A program made the translations under genes and the position numbers. From positions 62,001-126,000 of the forward strand of contig SSMU01000011.1 in assembly GCA_004799545.1 (NCBI GenBank): 64,000 bases of DNA, read 5' to 3'. Below, one piece after another: positions 9,422 to 17,993 of this stretch (its first letter is position 1; each line of letters starts with the position of its first letter). The notes beneath the pieces are model-generated. The model had not been told where the DNA came from. It worked only from the letters and a program-made list of their open reading frames with translations, and searched no databases. This DNA is from Phenylobacterium sp. (GTDB lineage: Bacteria; Pseudomonadota; Alphaproteobacteria; Caulobacterales; Caulobacteraceae).

Positions 9422-9680
9422 CTAGGTCCTCCTGCCGAACGCGCCGACCACGCGGAAAGCCTGCGTGTCTTGTGACACATCATAGTACCATTTGCATATC
9501 AATTTCTAAGTGGTCTCTCAAAGGGCTTAATTTGGGCTTGCATACGGCGTACATATTGTGACAGCTTCACCAGTGGAACGGCCTTGGAGCCTGCATTGGC
9601 GCCATAGCTGTTCCCCTTGGTACTGAAATGGATCTAGGGGCGGGATCGCGGCAAAGCGACCCGGATGGGGAGATAGAGCG
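9422..9680. promoter_or_regulatory. Divergent nagR operon / TonB-receptor control region
   Basis: This 259-nt spacer separates two divergent genes and is clearly less GC-rich in its middle (about 9479-9560) than its surroundings, as expected for promoters. Candidate operator elements are the inverted repeat GTGTC-TTGT-GACAC at 9465-9478, a GGTAC-containing site at 9481-9491 (ATAGTACCAT) and a second GGTAC at 9618-9622. AGTGGTCTCT at 9509-9518 resembles half of the TGGTCT-type sites used by HutC-class regulators. Which of these NagR binds cannot be decided from one copy. A GGGGAGA ribosome site lies just before the receptor ATG. Confidence 0.5.
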
Positions 9681-12383
9681 ATGGACCTACGTAGGCGTAT
9701 CCTGGTCGGTTCCGTCAGCGCAGCGGCCTTGGCCTGCCTCGCCGCCGGACCGGCGTTCGCCGCGGACAGTGCGGTGAGTGAGATTGTTGTCACCGGCATC
9801 CGCGAGTCGCTGCAACGGGCGATCGAGATCAAGCGGCAAAGCACCGACCAGGTCGACGCGATCTCGGCCGACGACATCGGCAAGCTGCCGGACAAGAACG
9901 TCGCCGACGCGTTGCAACGGATCCCCGGCGTCAACACCAGCTCGGCCGCCAGCGGCGAGGGTGGGTTCGACGAGAACGACCGGGTCTCGATCCGCGGCAC
10001 CTCGCCCAGCCTGACCCAGGTGACCGTCGACGGCCACGCCATCGCCACCGGCGACTGGTTCATCCTCGACCAGTTCCAGACGGTTGGCCGCAGCGTCAGC
10101 TTCACCCTGCTGCCCTCGGAGATCGTGCAACAGACCTCGGTCTATAAGACCCAGGACGCCTCGCTGCTGGAAGGCGGCGTGGCCGGCGTGGTCGACATCG
10201 TCACCCGCCAGCCGCTGAGCTTCCACGACACCCTGTCGTTCGAGGGGACGGCCCAGGGCGCCTACAATTCGCTCACCAAGTCGACCAAGCCGCAGGTGAG
10301 CGGGCTGGTGGCCTGGCACAACGAGGCCGACACCTTCGGCGTGCTGGTGCAGGGCTTCCACGAGGAGCGCTCCGTCGAACGCTACGGCCAGGAGACCCTG
10401 GGCTACACCCAGATCACCTCCGGCATGGTCACTGGCCAGCAGCATCCGGAGCTGATCGGCGTCTGGGCGCCCACCCTGATCGGCTCGACCCTGTTCCAGC
10501 AGCAGCGCAAGCGTGACGGCGCCGACGTCGCCGTTCAGTGGCGGCCGAACGAGAAGGTCGAGCTGCGGCTGACCGGCTTCTATTCGAATCTCAACGCCAC
10601 CAACAACAACGACAACTACATGTTCTGGGGCTCGAACGAGCTCAACAACAACTCGCCAACCACTTTCACGGTGGCCAACAACACCATGGTGGCGGCCAAC
10701 TTCCCGCGGCTGTCGCCATCGGGTACGCCGGTCAACGGCCTGGTGGTGGATAACATCATCCGCCCCGACGCCTCGGGCGAGAGCTACTACGTCAACCTCG
10801 ACGGCGACTATCACGCCACCGACAAGCTGACCTTCCACGGCCAGGTGGGCTTCACGCGCGGGGTCGGCGACACGCCGAGCGAGCCGGCGTTCGAGTCCGA
10901 CGGCGTGACTGGCATCTCCTACCAGCAGTCGGGCAACGGCTTCTCGGTGAGCCCGGCGGACATCAATCCGCAGAGCCCGGCGGGGCTGGCCAACGACTGG
11001 GCCTGGAACGAGACCTTCAGGTCCGTCGACCGCGAGGCCTACGGTAAGGTCGATGGCGACTATGAGTGGGGCAACGGCGCCATCAAGGACGTGGCCTTCG
11101 GCCTGCGCGTCGCCGAGCACCAGCGCCAGGTCGACGGCTGGGACCGCGGCTGCTCGCTGGGCGCCAACGGCCAGTGCTGGACCTCGCCGATGCCTTTCTC
11201 GGCGACGAACCCGACCTCCTATCCGAGCGGCTTCAACAGCTCGGCGCTCGGCGTGCCGGGCCTGCTGATCCCGATCGCCGGCAATCCGGGGACGATCATC
11301 TCGCTTCTCAACGGCATCACCGACGGTGTCCACGGACCGATCTCGGCCATCGTGCAGCCGCAGAACTACTACTGGCCTGGCGCCTTCAAGGTGAAGGAGG
11401 AGGACTATGCCGGCTACGTCATGGCTCACCTGAGCGGCGACGGCTGGCGCGGCAACGTCGGGGTGCGGATCGTCGACACCAAGGAGAACGCCTTCGTCAA
11501 CGTCTCCGACCCGTCGGGCTTGCACGGCGGCGACATCACCACATCGGCCTACGGCGACTACTATGTGAACAACGTCAGCCACAACTACCTGGACATCCTG
11601 CCCAGCCTGAACCTGACGCTGGACCTGAACCCGGAGCTGTTCCTGCGGATCTCGGCCGCCGAGACCATGTCGCGGCCGGACTTCAGCGCGCTCGGCGGCA
11701 CCGTGTCGCTCACCGACACCACGCTCACCGGCAACGGCGGCAACCCGAACCTGAGGCCGATCAAGGCCGCGGTCTACGACGTGGCGCTGGAGTATTACTA
11801 CGCGCCCAGCGCGCTGGCGGCCGTCAGCCTGTTCTACGACGACCTGTCATCCTACGTGACCTTCGGCACCTCGCAGGCGGTCTACCTGAACTCGTTCCTG
11901 TCGGGGCAGGGCCGCCCGGTCTTCTCGACCTACACCATCTCCTCGCCGAGCAACACGAGCGGCGAGGTCAGGGGCGTCGAGGTCCAACTGCAGCAGCCGC
12001 TGCCCATGAACTTCGGCTTCCAGGCCAACTACACCTACCTGGAGGCGAAGGAGACCAGCGGCGCGCCTCTGGTTGGCGCCTCGAAGAACACCCTCAACCT
12101 GGTGGGCTATTACGAGAACTCCTGGCTGTCGGGTCGTCTCGCATACACCTATCGCTCGCACTTCTTCGTCGGCCTCGACCGCAGCGCGGCCGAGAACCAG
12201 GACAACTACGGGACCCTCGACGGCTCGATCGACGTGAAGGTCAACAACCACGTCTCCCTGACGCTCGACGGGCTGAACCTGACCAACAAGCTGCTCAAGT
12301 ACTACGCCCTGAACCACTCCCAGCCGCGCGCCGTCTACGACAACGGCCGGCAGGTGTTCCTGGGCCTGCGCCTGAAGTTCTGA
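9681..12383 (+). CDS. TonB-dependent outer-membrane receptor (chito-oligosaccharide/GlcNAc uptake candidate)
   Basis: Outer-membrane beta-barrel that imports a substrate with TonB energy. The 900-residue protein has a signal peptide ending near GPAFAAD and a plug domain (about 45-180) with KLPDKNVADALQRIPGV and VSIRGTSPSLTQVTVDG, typical of the large Xanthomonas/Caulobacter receptor family. The long barrel ends in the aromatic GLRLKF expected for outer-membrane assembly. It is divergent from nagR and the GlcNAc operon. A receptor in the same context in Caulobacter is known to be needed for GlcNAc uptake, so GlcNAc or its oligomers are the likely cargo; that is inference. A strong terminator follows 48 nt after the stop. 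Confidence 0.92.
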   Translation: MDLRRRILVGSVSAAALACLAAGPAFAADSAVSEIVVTGIRESLQRAIEIKRQSTDQVDAISADDIGKLPDKNVADALQRIPGVNTSSAASGEGGFDENDRVSIRGTSPSLTQVTVDGHAIATGDWFILDQFQTVGRSVSFTLLPSEIVQQTSVYKTQDASLLEGGVAGVVDIVTRQPLSFHDTLSFEGTAQGAYNSLTKSTKPQVSGLVAWHNEADTFGVLVQGFHEERSVERYGQETLGYTQITSGMVTGQQHPELIGVWAPTLIGSTLFQQQRKRDGADVAVQWRPNEKVELRLTGFYSNLNATNNNDNYMFWGSNELNNNSPTTFTVANNTMVAANFPRLSPSGTPVNGLVVDNIIRPDASGESYYVNLDGDYHATDKLTFHGQVGFTRGVGDTPSEPAFESDGVTGISYQQSGNGFSVSPADINPQSPAGLANDWAWNETFRSVDREAYGKVDGDYEWGNGAIKDVAFGLRVAEHQRQVDGWDRGCSLGANGQCWTSPMPFSATNPTSYPSGFNSSALGVPGLLIPIAGNPGTIISLLNGITDGVHGPISAIVQPQNYYWPGAFKVKEEDYAGYVMAHLSGDGWRGNVGVRIVDTKENAFVNVSDPSGLHGGDITTSAYGDYYVNNVSHNYLDILPSLNLTLDLNPELFLRISAAETMSRPDFSALGGTVSLTDTTLTGNGGNPNLRPIKAAVYDVALEYYYAPSALAAVSLFYDDLSSYVTFGTSQAVYLNSFLSGQGRPVFSTYTISSPSNTSGEVRGVEVQLQQPLPMNFGFQANYTYLEAKETSGAPLVGASKNTLNLVGYYENSWLSGRLAYTYRSHFFVGLDRSAAENQDNYGTLDGSIDVKVNNHVSLTLDGLNLTNKLLKYYALNHSQPRAVYDNGRQVFLGLRLKF

Positions 12384-12431
12384 TCCTTCCTCCTCCCTCG
12401 GGGACGCGACATCCCCGGGGTGCATCCCCCT

Positions 12432-12464
12432 AACGGAGCGGGCTCGCCCGCTCCGTTTCTTTTT
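12432..12464 (+). terminator. Rho-independent terminator of the TonB receptor gene
   Basis: A perfect 12-bp stem (AACGGAGCGGGC paired with GCCCGCTCCGTT, arms 12432-12443 and 12446-12457) is followed directly by TCTTTTT. The 15 bases GCTCCGTTTCTTTTT (12450-12464) recur at 12489-12503 without the other stem arm. Confidence 0.93.
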
Positions 12465-12508
12465 AAGGAATTTCGGGCCGGTTCGCTGGCTCCGTTTCTT
12501 TTTGTGCG

Positions 12509-14005
12509 TCAGACTTCGTAGCCTAGGCGGCGGACCCAGGGGTCCAGGATCGGCAGCACCGGCGCCAAGCCGGGCGCGTAGCTCCGCCAGCGGCCGACGC
12601 CCTGGCGGTTCAGGCCGGCGCGGACCTGCGGGGCGCTGGGCGTGCGCACGGTGCGGCGGCGCGCGGTGGCGGCCGGGTCGGCCATGGCGGGATCGAAGGC
12701 GAGGCCGATGGCCTGGCAGATCTTGGCGAGGCCGCCCGCGAAGTCGTCCAGCAGGGCCTCGTGGCGGACCTCATGCAGATCGACGGGCAGCACCGTGCGG
12801 TAGACCTCGGCCAGGGCCATGCAGCCGGCGTAGGCCTGCGCCGCCGACGCCAGGTCGGTGAAGGCGTAGGTGAGCGCGTTCATCTGGAAGTTCTGCCGCA
12901 GGCAGCTCAGCACCACGTCGCGCGGGTCGCGGATCGCGAATAGCACCCGGGCTTTGGGGAACAGCTTGGCGACCAGCGGCAGGTCCTCGGTTCCGGCCGG
13001 CGCCTTGTCGAGGAAGACGCGGCCCGCCGGGTCGAGACCGTGGGCGGCGACCTCGGCCCAGTAGCGCGCCCGCCAGGGCTGCGCCTCGGATTCCGACAGG
13101 ACGGCCAGCCGCGCCAGACCTTCGGCCGAGCCCAGGAACTCGGCGTGGGCGGCGGCCAGGGTCGGCGCCTCCTCCAGCGAGACGACCTGCGGATGGCCGG
13201 CCAGGGCTTGCTCCAGGAGGGTGGTACCGGACCGCGGGAAGCCGACCAGGAACAGGTGCGCCGCCGGATCCTCAACCGTCCGGGGCGGCGCGGGGGCGGT
13301 GCGCCAGGGCGCGGGGTCGGCGGCGGCGAACCAGGCGGCGAGGCGGGCGAACCGTTCGGCCGCCCCCTCACGACCGGCCGCGCGCTCGGCGTAGAGCCGG
13401 CGCTGGATCGTCTTGCCCTCGGCGGCCGCGGCGAACGCCTCGCGCGCCCGGCCAAGCCCGTCCAGCGCCTCGCCAAGCAGCAGCAGGACGTCGGCGCGCT
13501 GGTCGGGCGCCAGGCGCGGATCGCGGCTGAGCTGGATGAGGTCACCGCGCGCGCGGTCCAGGTCGCCGAGCCCCACGGCGGCCCGGGCGCCGAGCCACTG
13601 CAGGTCAGGACGGCCGGGGTGCGCTGCGGCCAGCCGGCGAAGCCAGGTCTCCGCTCCGGCCCAGTCGCCCGCCTCCACCGCCAGCAAGGTCACACCGAAG
13701 CCGGCGTCGAAATGGTCCGGCTCGCGGGTCAGCACCTGGCGATAGAGCGCCGTCGCCTCGTCCACGCGGCTCAGGCTGCGCAGCACGCCCGCCTTGGCGC
13801 AGAGCAGGGGCGCATCGCCCGGTGCGGCGGTGAGACCGGCGTCGCTGGCGGCGAGCGCGGCCTCGGGGCGACGGGCGGCGAGCTGAGCCTGGGCCAAGGC
13901 CAGCCAGGCCTCAGGCGCCTGCGGCGTTCCCTGGGTCCGGCGGACGGCGTGGGCGATCGCCTCGTCGAAACGCCCCGCCCGCAACAGCTCGCTTTCGCGG
14001 TCCAC
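12509..14005 (-). CDS. TPR-containing sulfotransferase family protein
   Basis: Predicted to transfer sulfate from PAPS to an unknown acceptor. The first roughly 225 of 498 residues are helical TPR-like repeats rich in Ala and Leu. The rest is a sulfotransferase domain: the 5'-phosphosulfate loop LFLVGFPRSGTTLLEQ starts at residue 251, and the later IRDPRDVVLSCLRQNF matches the 3'-phosphate-binding region. TPR-sulfotransferase fusions are common in Caulobacterales; the acceptor is not known. The start is GTG at 14005; the frame continues upstream to a stop at 14084-14086 with plausible helix sequence but no ATG, GTG or TTG, so this start is taken by default. It is the only gene of its unit. 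Confidence 0.85.
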   Translation of the reverse strand: MDRESELLRAGRFDEAIAHAVRRTQGTPQAPEAWLALAQAQLAARRPEAALAASDAGLTAAPGDAPLLCAKAGVLRSLSRVDEATALYRQVLTREPDHFDAGFGVTLLAVEAGDWAGAETWLRRLAAAHPGRPDLQWLGARAAVGLGDLDRARGDLIQLSRDPRLAPDQRADVLLLLGEALDGLGRAREAFAAAAEGKTIQRRLYAERAAGREGAAERFARLAAWFAAADPAPWRTAPAPPRTVEDPAAHLFLVGFPRSGTTLLEQALAGHPQVVSLEEAPTLAAAHAEFLGSAEGLARLAVLSESEAQPWRARYWAEVAAHGLDPAGRVFLDKAPAGTEDLPLVAKLFPKARVLFAIRDPRDVVLSCLRQNFQMNALTYAFTDLASAAQAYAGCMALAEVYRTVLPVDLHEVRHEALLDDFAGGLAKICQAIGLAFDPAMADPAATARRRTVRTPSAPQVRAGLNRQGVGRWRSYAPGLAPVLPILDPWVRRLGYEV

Positions 14006-14312
14006 GAACGCCTGCCACCCCGCTGCCGACGGCGCTGAATCGAGGGCCGTCCGAAGCCTCTGCTGTAGCGCAAGTCGCCCTGCTTATTGAAGAAAGCTTG
14101 GCCGGATGGGTCCGAAGCTCCACCGCATCATGTGTTTTTCGTGGCCTTCATGAGGCAAAAAGAAGCATGACAATTCAAGAGCTTAACCGGCAAGCGCATG
14201 AAAAAACGAGGTTTCTAGCTCCACCGAGGCGGAACCACCACGGTTAAAGTTCAGTTTCTTGGCCCGAACGTCACGGGCCGTCCGATGGCGTTGGAACCCA
14301 GAGGACCCTTCA
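14006..14312. promoter_or_regulatory. Upstream region of the pilin gene
   Basis: No convincing gene lies in this 307-nt gap. It is AT-richer than the flanks around 14120-14215 and should hold the divergent promoters of the sulfotransferase and pilin genes. TTAACC occurs at 14183-14188, resembling half of a CtrA box, which is notable because CtrA controls pilA in Caulobacter; only one half-site is convincing. An inverted repeat GGCCCG-N7-CGGGCC lies at 14261-14279, 34 nt before the pilin start. A GAGGA ribosome site is at 14301-14305. Confidence 0.45.
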
Positions 14313-14531
14313 ATGCTCAATGCGTACCTGTTCGCCAAGACCCGTCTGCTCGATGTGCGGGATCGCTTCGCCGCCCTGCAAGCTGATGAAAGCGGCGCCG
14401 CCATGATCGAATACGCGCTGCTCATCGGCCTGGTGGCCGTGGCCGCCGCGGCCGCCATCATCCCGCTGAGCGGTCACCTCAGCACCATCTTCAACGGCGC
14501 CAGCACCAAGCTCACCAACGCCGGCGGCTAA
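14313..14531 (+). CDS. pilA: Flp/Fap-type class IVb pilin
   Basis: Major subunit of the Flp (Tad) pilus. The frame is open from 14259, but the ATG at 14313 has a GAGGA ribosome site 7 nt upstream and gives a normal 72-residue prepilin. The class IVb processing site is ESG/AAMIEYALL, with Glu at +5 and Tyr at +6 of the mature protein, followed by a single hydrophobic helix (LIGLVAVAAAAAII) and a short hydrophilic tail. It is first in the Tad gene cluster, with 21 nt before cpaB. Confidence 0.95.
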   Translation: MLNAYLFAKTRLLDVRDRFAALQADESGAAMIEYALLIGLVAVAAAAAIIPLSGHLSTIFNGASTKLTNAGG

Positions 14532-14552
14532 TCGGACGTCGGGGGTAACGGC

Positions 14553-15392
14553 ATGCGCAGCATCGGCCTGGTGCTTGTGGCGCTTTCGATCCTGATCGGA
14601 GGCGCCGCCCTCTGGGGCCTCAAGACCCTCGGCACGTCACATGCCGAGGCTGCGCCTGCCGCCCTGACCCCCAGGGCGGCCGTCGTCGTCGCCGCCCGTC
14701 CCATCGCCTTCGGCGAGACCATCGCCGCAGGCGACCTGAAACTACAGCCGTGGCCGGCGGGAGCCGTGCCGGCCGGCGCCTTCGTCTCGGTCACCGAGCT
14801 GACCGCCGGCGCGCCGCGACTGGCGCTCGCGCCCATCGCGGCCAACGAGCCCATCCTTCCGCAACAGATCTCCGGACCAGGTGGGCGCGCCACCCTCGCC
14901 GGGTTGATCCGTCCCGGCATGCGCGCCGCGACCCTGCGCGTCGACGACGTGCTGGGCGTCGCCGGCTTCGTCCTGCCGGGCGATTCCGTGGACATCCTGG
15001 TGACCCGCGGCGACGGCGGCGACCGCAGCCAGATGCGCACCGACCTGCTGCTGCAGGGGGTCCGCGTCCTGGCCGTCGACCAACTGGCCGACCAGGCCAA
15101 GAACAAGCCCGTCCTGGCCCGCGCGGCGACGGTGGAGGTCACCCCGGCCCAGGCCCAGAAGATCGCCCTGGCCTCGCAGGTCGGCACCCTGTCGCTCGCG
15201 CTCCGCAGCACCGGCGATCCGCTCGCCGACGATGCGAACGAACGCGCCATCCGGACATCGGACCTCGGCAGCGGCCCCATCGCCCGGCCGGTCGTGCGCC
15301 AGGTCCGGCGCCAGGCCGAGGCGCCGCGCGGCTGGACCGTCGAGATGGTCCGGGGCGGCGAGGTCACCCACGTCAGCGTCCCGGTCGACTAG
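14553..15392 (+). CDS. cpaB: Flp pilus assembly protein CpaB (RcpC)
   Basis: Periplasmic pilus-assembly factor thought to act with the outer-membrane secretin. The 279-residue protein starts with an uncleaved membrane anchor (IGLVLVALSILIGGAALWGL). A SAF domain follows (about 45-110, AARPIAFGETIAAGDLKLQPW), then the RcpC/CpaB domain (GVAGFVLPGDSVDILVTR, LLLQGVRVLAVDQ). In Caulobacter cpaB is followed by cpaC and cpaD; here only 61 nt separate it from the CpaE gene. Confidence 0.93.
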   Translation: MRSIGLVLVALSILIGGAALWGLKTLGTSHAEAAPAALTPRAAVVVAARPIAFGETIAAGDLKLQPWPAGAVPAGAFVSVTELTAGAPRLALAPIAANEPILPQQISGPGGRATLAGLIRPGMRAATLRVDDVLGVAGFVLPGDSVDILVTRGDGGDRSQMRTDLLLQGVRVLAVDQLADQAKNKPVLARAATVEVTPAQAQKIALASQVGTLSLALRSTGDPLADDANERAIRTSDLGSGPIARPVVRQVRRQAEAPRGWTVEMVRGGEVTHVSVPVD

Positions 15393-15453
15393 GCGCCGCA
15401 GCGCCGGCCGCGCCTCGGCCGCCAGCGTCGTCCGCAGTAACAGGAGAGTTCCC

Positions 15454-16635
15454 TTGAAGACCGATCGCCACGTGCTCGTCGCCGCCACCGATGTCGAGCT
15501 GCTCGCTGCGGTCGGTCGCGCCATCCATGGCCTGAACAACATCAGCGTGGAGATCGCCCGCGCCGACGGCGGCGGGGGCCTGTGGAGCAAGGCGGCCCGG
15601 GCGGCCGCGGTGATCGTCGAGGTCGACGGCCGTTCCAACGGCGCCACCACCCTGGTGCGCCGCCTGTCGGGCTCGGCCCGGGACGGAGGGCTGATCGTGG
15701 CGGCCCGCGACGCCGACGGGGAGAGCGTCCGCGCCCTGTTCCGCGCCGGCGCCACGGACGTGCTCACCGGCCCCTTCACGCCGGACATCGTGCAGGCCAG
15801 CCTCAGCGAGATGCTGCAGGACGAGCTGGAGTCCGCCGAGGCCGAGGGGCGGGTGATCTCGGTGATCAAAGGCTCCGGGGGCGCCGGGGCCACGACCTTC
15901 GCGCTGAACCTCGCGGCCCTGCTGGCCAAGGGCGACGAGAAGCGTCATCGGCCGGCCCGCAGCGCCGCGGTGCTCGACCTCGACCTGCAGTTCGGCGACA
16001 CCGACCTCGCCCTCGACCTCCTGCCGCGCGCCACGGTGATCGACGTCCTGCAGGCCGGCGACCGGGTCGACCCGCGGTTCCTGGAAGGCGTGATGACCGA
16101 ACATCCGAGCGGCCTGAAGCTGCTGGCGCCGCCGCCCACCATCGTGCCGCTCGACGCCCTGAACGCCAACTTCGCGGTCGATCTCGTGGAGCATGCGTCC
16201 CGCGGCTTCCAGCGCACCATCGTCGACCTGCCGGCCGCCTGGACCGACTGGACCTTCCCCGTGCTGTCCCGTTCCGACCTGGTGGTGATGATCGCCGCGC
16301 CCACCGTGGCCGGCGCGGTCGGGGCGCGGCGGATGATCGAGGGCCTGAAGGCCGCCGGCGTCCAGACCCCGGTGTTCCTGGTGCTGAACCGGCTCCACGG
16401 CCTGGTCGAGGCCTTCGACAAGCCGTCGCGGATCGGCCGCAACCTGGCGATGGGCGTCGACGCCGCGTTGCGGTTCGACGCCGCCGCGCCGAAAGCCGCC
16501 GATCGCGGCCAACTGGTGGTGGAGGCCTTCGCGGGCGCGCAGCTGTCCAAAGACCTGCGAGCCTGTGCGGCCAAGCTTGAGGGCCGGCTGGAGGCGCTGA
16601 GCGCCGGCGCCGCCTTCGCCGAGCTCGCCGCATGA
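15454..16635 (+). CDS. cpaE: CpaE/TadZ pilus localisation ATPase-like protein
   Basis: MinD/ParA-like protein that places the Tad machine in the cell. The frame is open upstream to 15232, overlapping cpaB, but a TTG at 15454 has AGGAGA 6 nt before it and gives the expected 393-residue protein. An atypical receiver-like N-terminal domain (about 1-125) precedes a deviant Walker motif KGSGGAGATTF, which lacks the usual GKT lysine, as in many CpaE proteins. DLDLQFGDTDLALDL and IVDLPAAWTDWT are later ParA-type elements. Its stop overlaps the cpaF start (ATGA). Confidence 0.9.
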   Translation: MKTDRHVLVAATDVELLAAVGRAIHGLNNISVEIARADGGGGLWSKAARAAAVIVEVDGRSNGATTLVRRLSGSARDGGLIVAARDADGESVRALFRAGATDVLTGPFTPDIVQASLSEMLQDELESAEAEGRVISVIKGSGGAGATTFALNLAALLAKGDEKRHRPARSAAVLDLDLQFGDTDLALDLLPRATVIDVLQAGDRVDPRFLEGVMTEHPSGLKLLAPPPTIVPLDALNANFAVDLVEHASRGFQRTIVDLPAAWTDWTFPVLSRSDLVVMIAAPTVAGAVGARRMIEGLKAAGVQTPVFLVLNRLHGLVEAFDKPSRIGRNLAMGVDAALRFDAAAPKAADRGQLVVEAFAGAQLSKDLRACAAKLEGRLEALSAGAAFAELAA

Positions 16636-17993
16636 GGCTGACCTTCGCCCCGCCAGGCGCCGTCACCCCGGCGCAGGAGCGGCCGAGCCCGGCCGAGCCG
16701 CGCAGCTTCGACGCCGACGCCCTGTCGAGCCGGCCCGACGACGGCTACTTCGCGCTGAAGACCGCGATGCATCACCAGCTGATCGAGCGGATGAACCTCG
16801 CCGGCCTCAACCAGCGCTCGCCGGAGCAGGTGCGCGGCGAGGTGGCCGAACTGGTCACCGCCCTCTTGAAGGAGGACAGCCGGCCGCTCAACGAGGACGA
16901 GGCGCTTCGCCTGGTCGACGACCTGATGCACGAGCTGCTGGGCTTCGGGCCCCTGGAGCCCCTGCTGCAGGACCCGGACGTGTCCGACATCCTGGTGAAC
17001 ACCGCCCGCGAGGTCTACGTCGAGCGCTTCGGCCGCATCGAGCTGACGCCGGTGCGGTTCGCCGACGAACAGCACCTGATGCGGGTGATCGAACGGATCG
17101 TCGACAAGGTCGGCCGCCGGATCGACGAGAGCCAGCCGATGGTCGACGCCCGCCTGCCCGACGGCAGCCGGGTCAACGCCGTGGTGCCGCCGATCGCGGT
17201 GGACGGGGCGCTGCTCTCCATCCGGCGGTTCTCGCGCACCCCCTATGACCTGGACCGGCTGGTGGCGAGCGGGGCGATGGACGCGGCCTGCGCGACCTTG
17301 CTGCGCGGTGTGGTTGGCTGCCGCTTGAACATCCTGATCTCCGGTGGCACCGGCACCGGCAAGACCACCCTCCTGAACGCCATGAGCCAGGCGATCGGCG
17401 GGGCGGAGCGGATCATCACCATCGAGGACGCCGCCGAGCTGCAGCTGCAGCAGCGCCACGTCGTGCGGATGGAGACCCGGCCCTGCAACATCGAGGGCCG
17501 CGGCGAGGTCACCCAGCGCGAGCTGGTCCGCAACGCCCTGCGCATGCGACCCGACCGGATCATCGTCGGCGAGGTCCGGGCCGGCGAGGCCTTCGACATG
17601 CTGCAGGCGATGAACACCGGCCACGACGGCTCGATGACCACGGTCCACGCCAACACGCCCCGCGACGCGCTGTCGCGCCTCGAGCAGATGATCTCGATGT
17701 CGGGCCTCGACCTGTCGCCGCGCGCCATGCGCTCGCAGATCGCCAGCGCCATCCATGTGGTCGTCCAGCTGCGGCGGTTCGGTGACGGCACGCGGCGGGT
17801 GGTCAGCATCCAGGAGGTGCAGGGCATGGAGGGCGAGGTGATCACCCTGCAGGAGGTCTATCGGTTCGAGCAGACCGAACTCGACGAACGCGGCCGTGTC
17901 CATGGCCGCTTCAGCTGGACCGGCCTGCGCCCGATCTTCTACGAGGCCTTCCGCGCCTACAATGCGCCCTGGCCCGAGGAGATGTCGTCGTGA
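16632..17993 (+). CDS. cpaF: Tad pilus secretion ATPase CpaF/TadA
   Basis: Hexameric ATPase that powers extension, and probably retraction, of the Flp pilus on the cytoplasmic face of the inner membrane. The 453-residue protein has the family N-terminal domain, Walker A in SGGTGTGKTTLLN, the Asp and His boxes and the Walker B region MRPDRIIVGEVR followed by MNTGHDGSMTTVHAN. All core motifs are intact. It overlaps cpaE by 4 nt at its start and tadB by 4 nt at its end (GTGA), so the block is one translation-coupled operon. Confidence 0.96.
   Translation: MRLTFAPPGAVTPAQERPSPAEPRSFDADALSSRPDDGYFALKTAMHHQLIERMNLAGLNQRSPEQVRGEVAELVTALLKEDSRPLNEDEALRLVDDLMHELLGFGPLEPLLQDPDVSDILVNTAREVYVERFGRIELTPVRFADEQHLMRVIERIVDKVGRRIDESQPMVDARLPDGSRVNAVVPPIAVDGALLSIRRFSRTPYDLDRLVASGAMDAACATLLRGVVGCRLNILISGGTGTGKTTLLNAMSQAIGGAERIITIEDAAELQLQQRHVVRMETRPCNIEGRGEVTQRELVRNALRMRPDRIIVGEVRAGEAFDMLQAMNTGHDGSMTTVHANTPRDALSRLEQMISMSGLDLSPRAMRSQIASAIHVVVQLRRFGDGTRRVVSIQEVQGMEGEVITLQEVYRFEQTELDERGRVHGRFSWTGLRPIFYEAFRAYNAPWPEEMSS

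Noticed and set aside
9687..11582. 631-codon minus-strand open frame opposite the TonB receptor
   Set aside because: No family features; the receptor frame has signal peptide, plug and barrel end.
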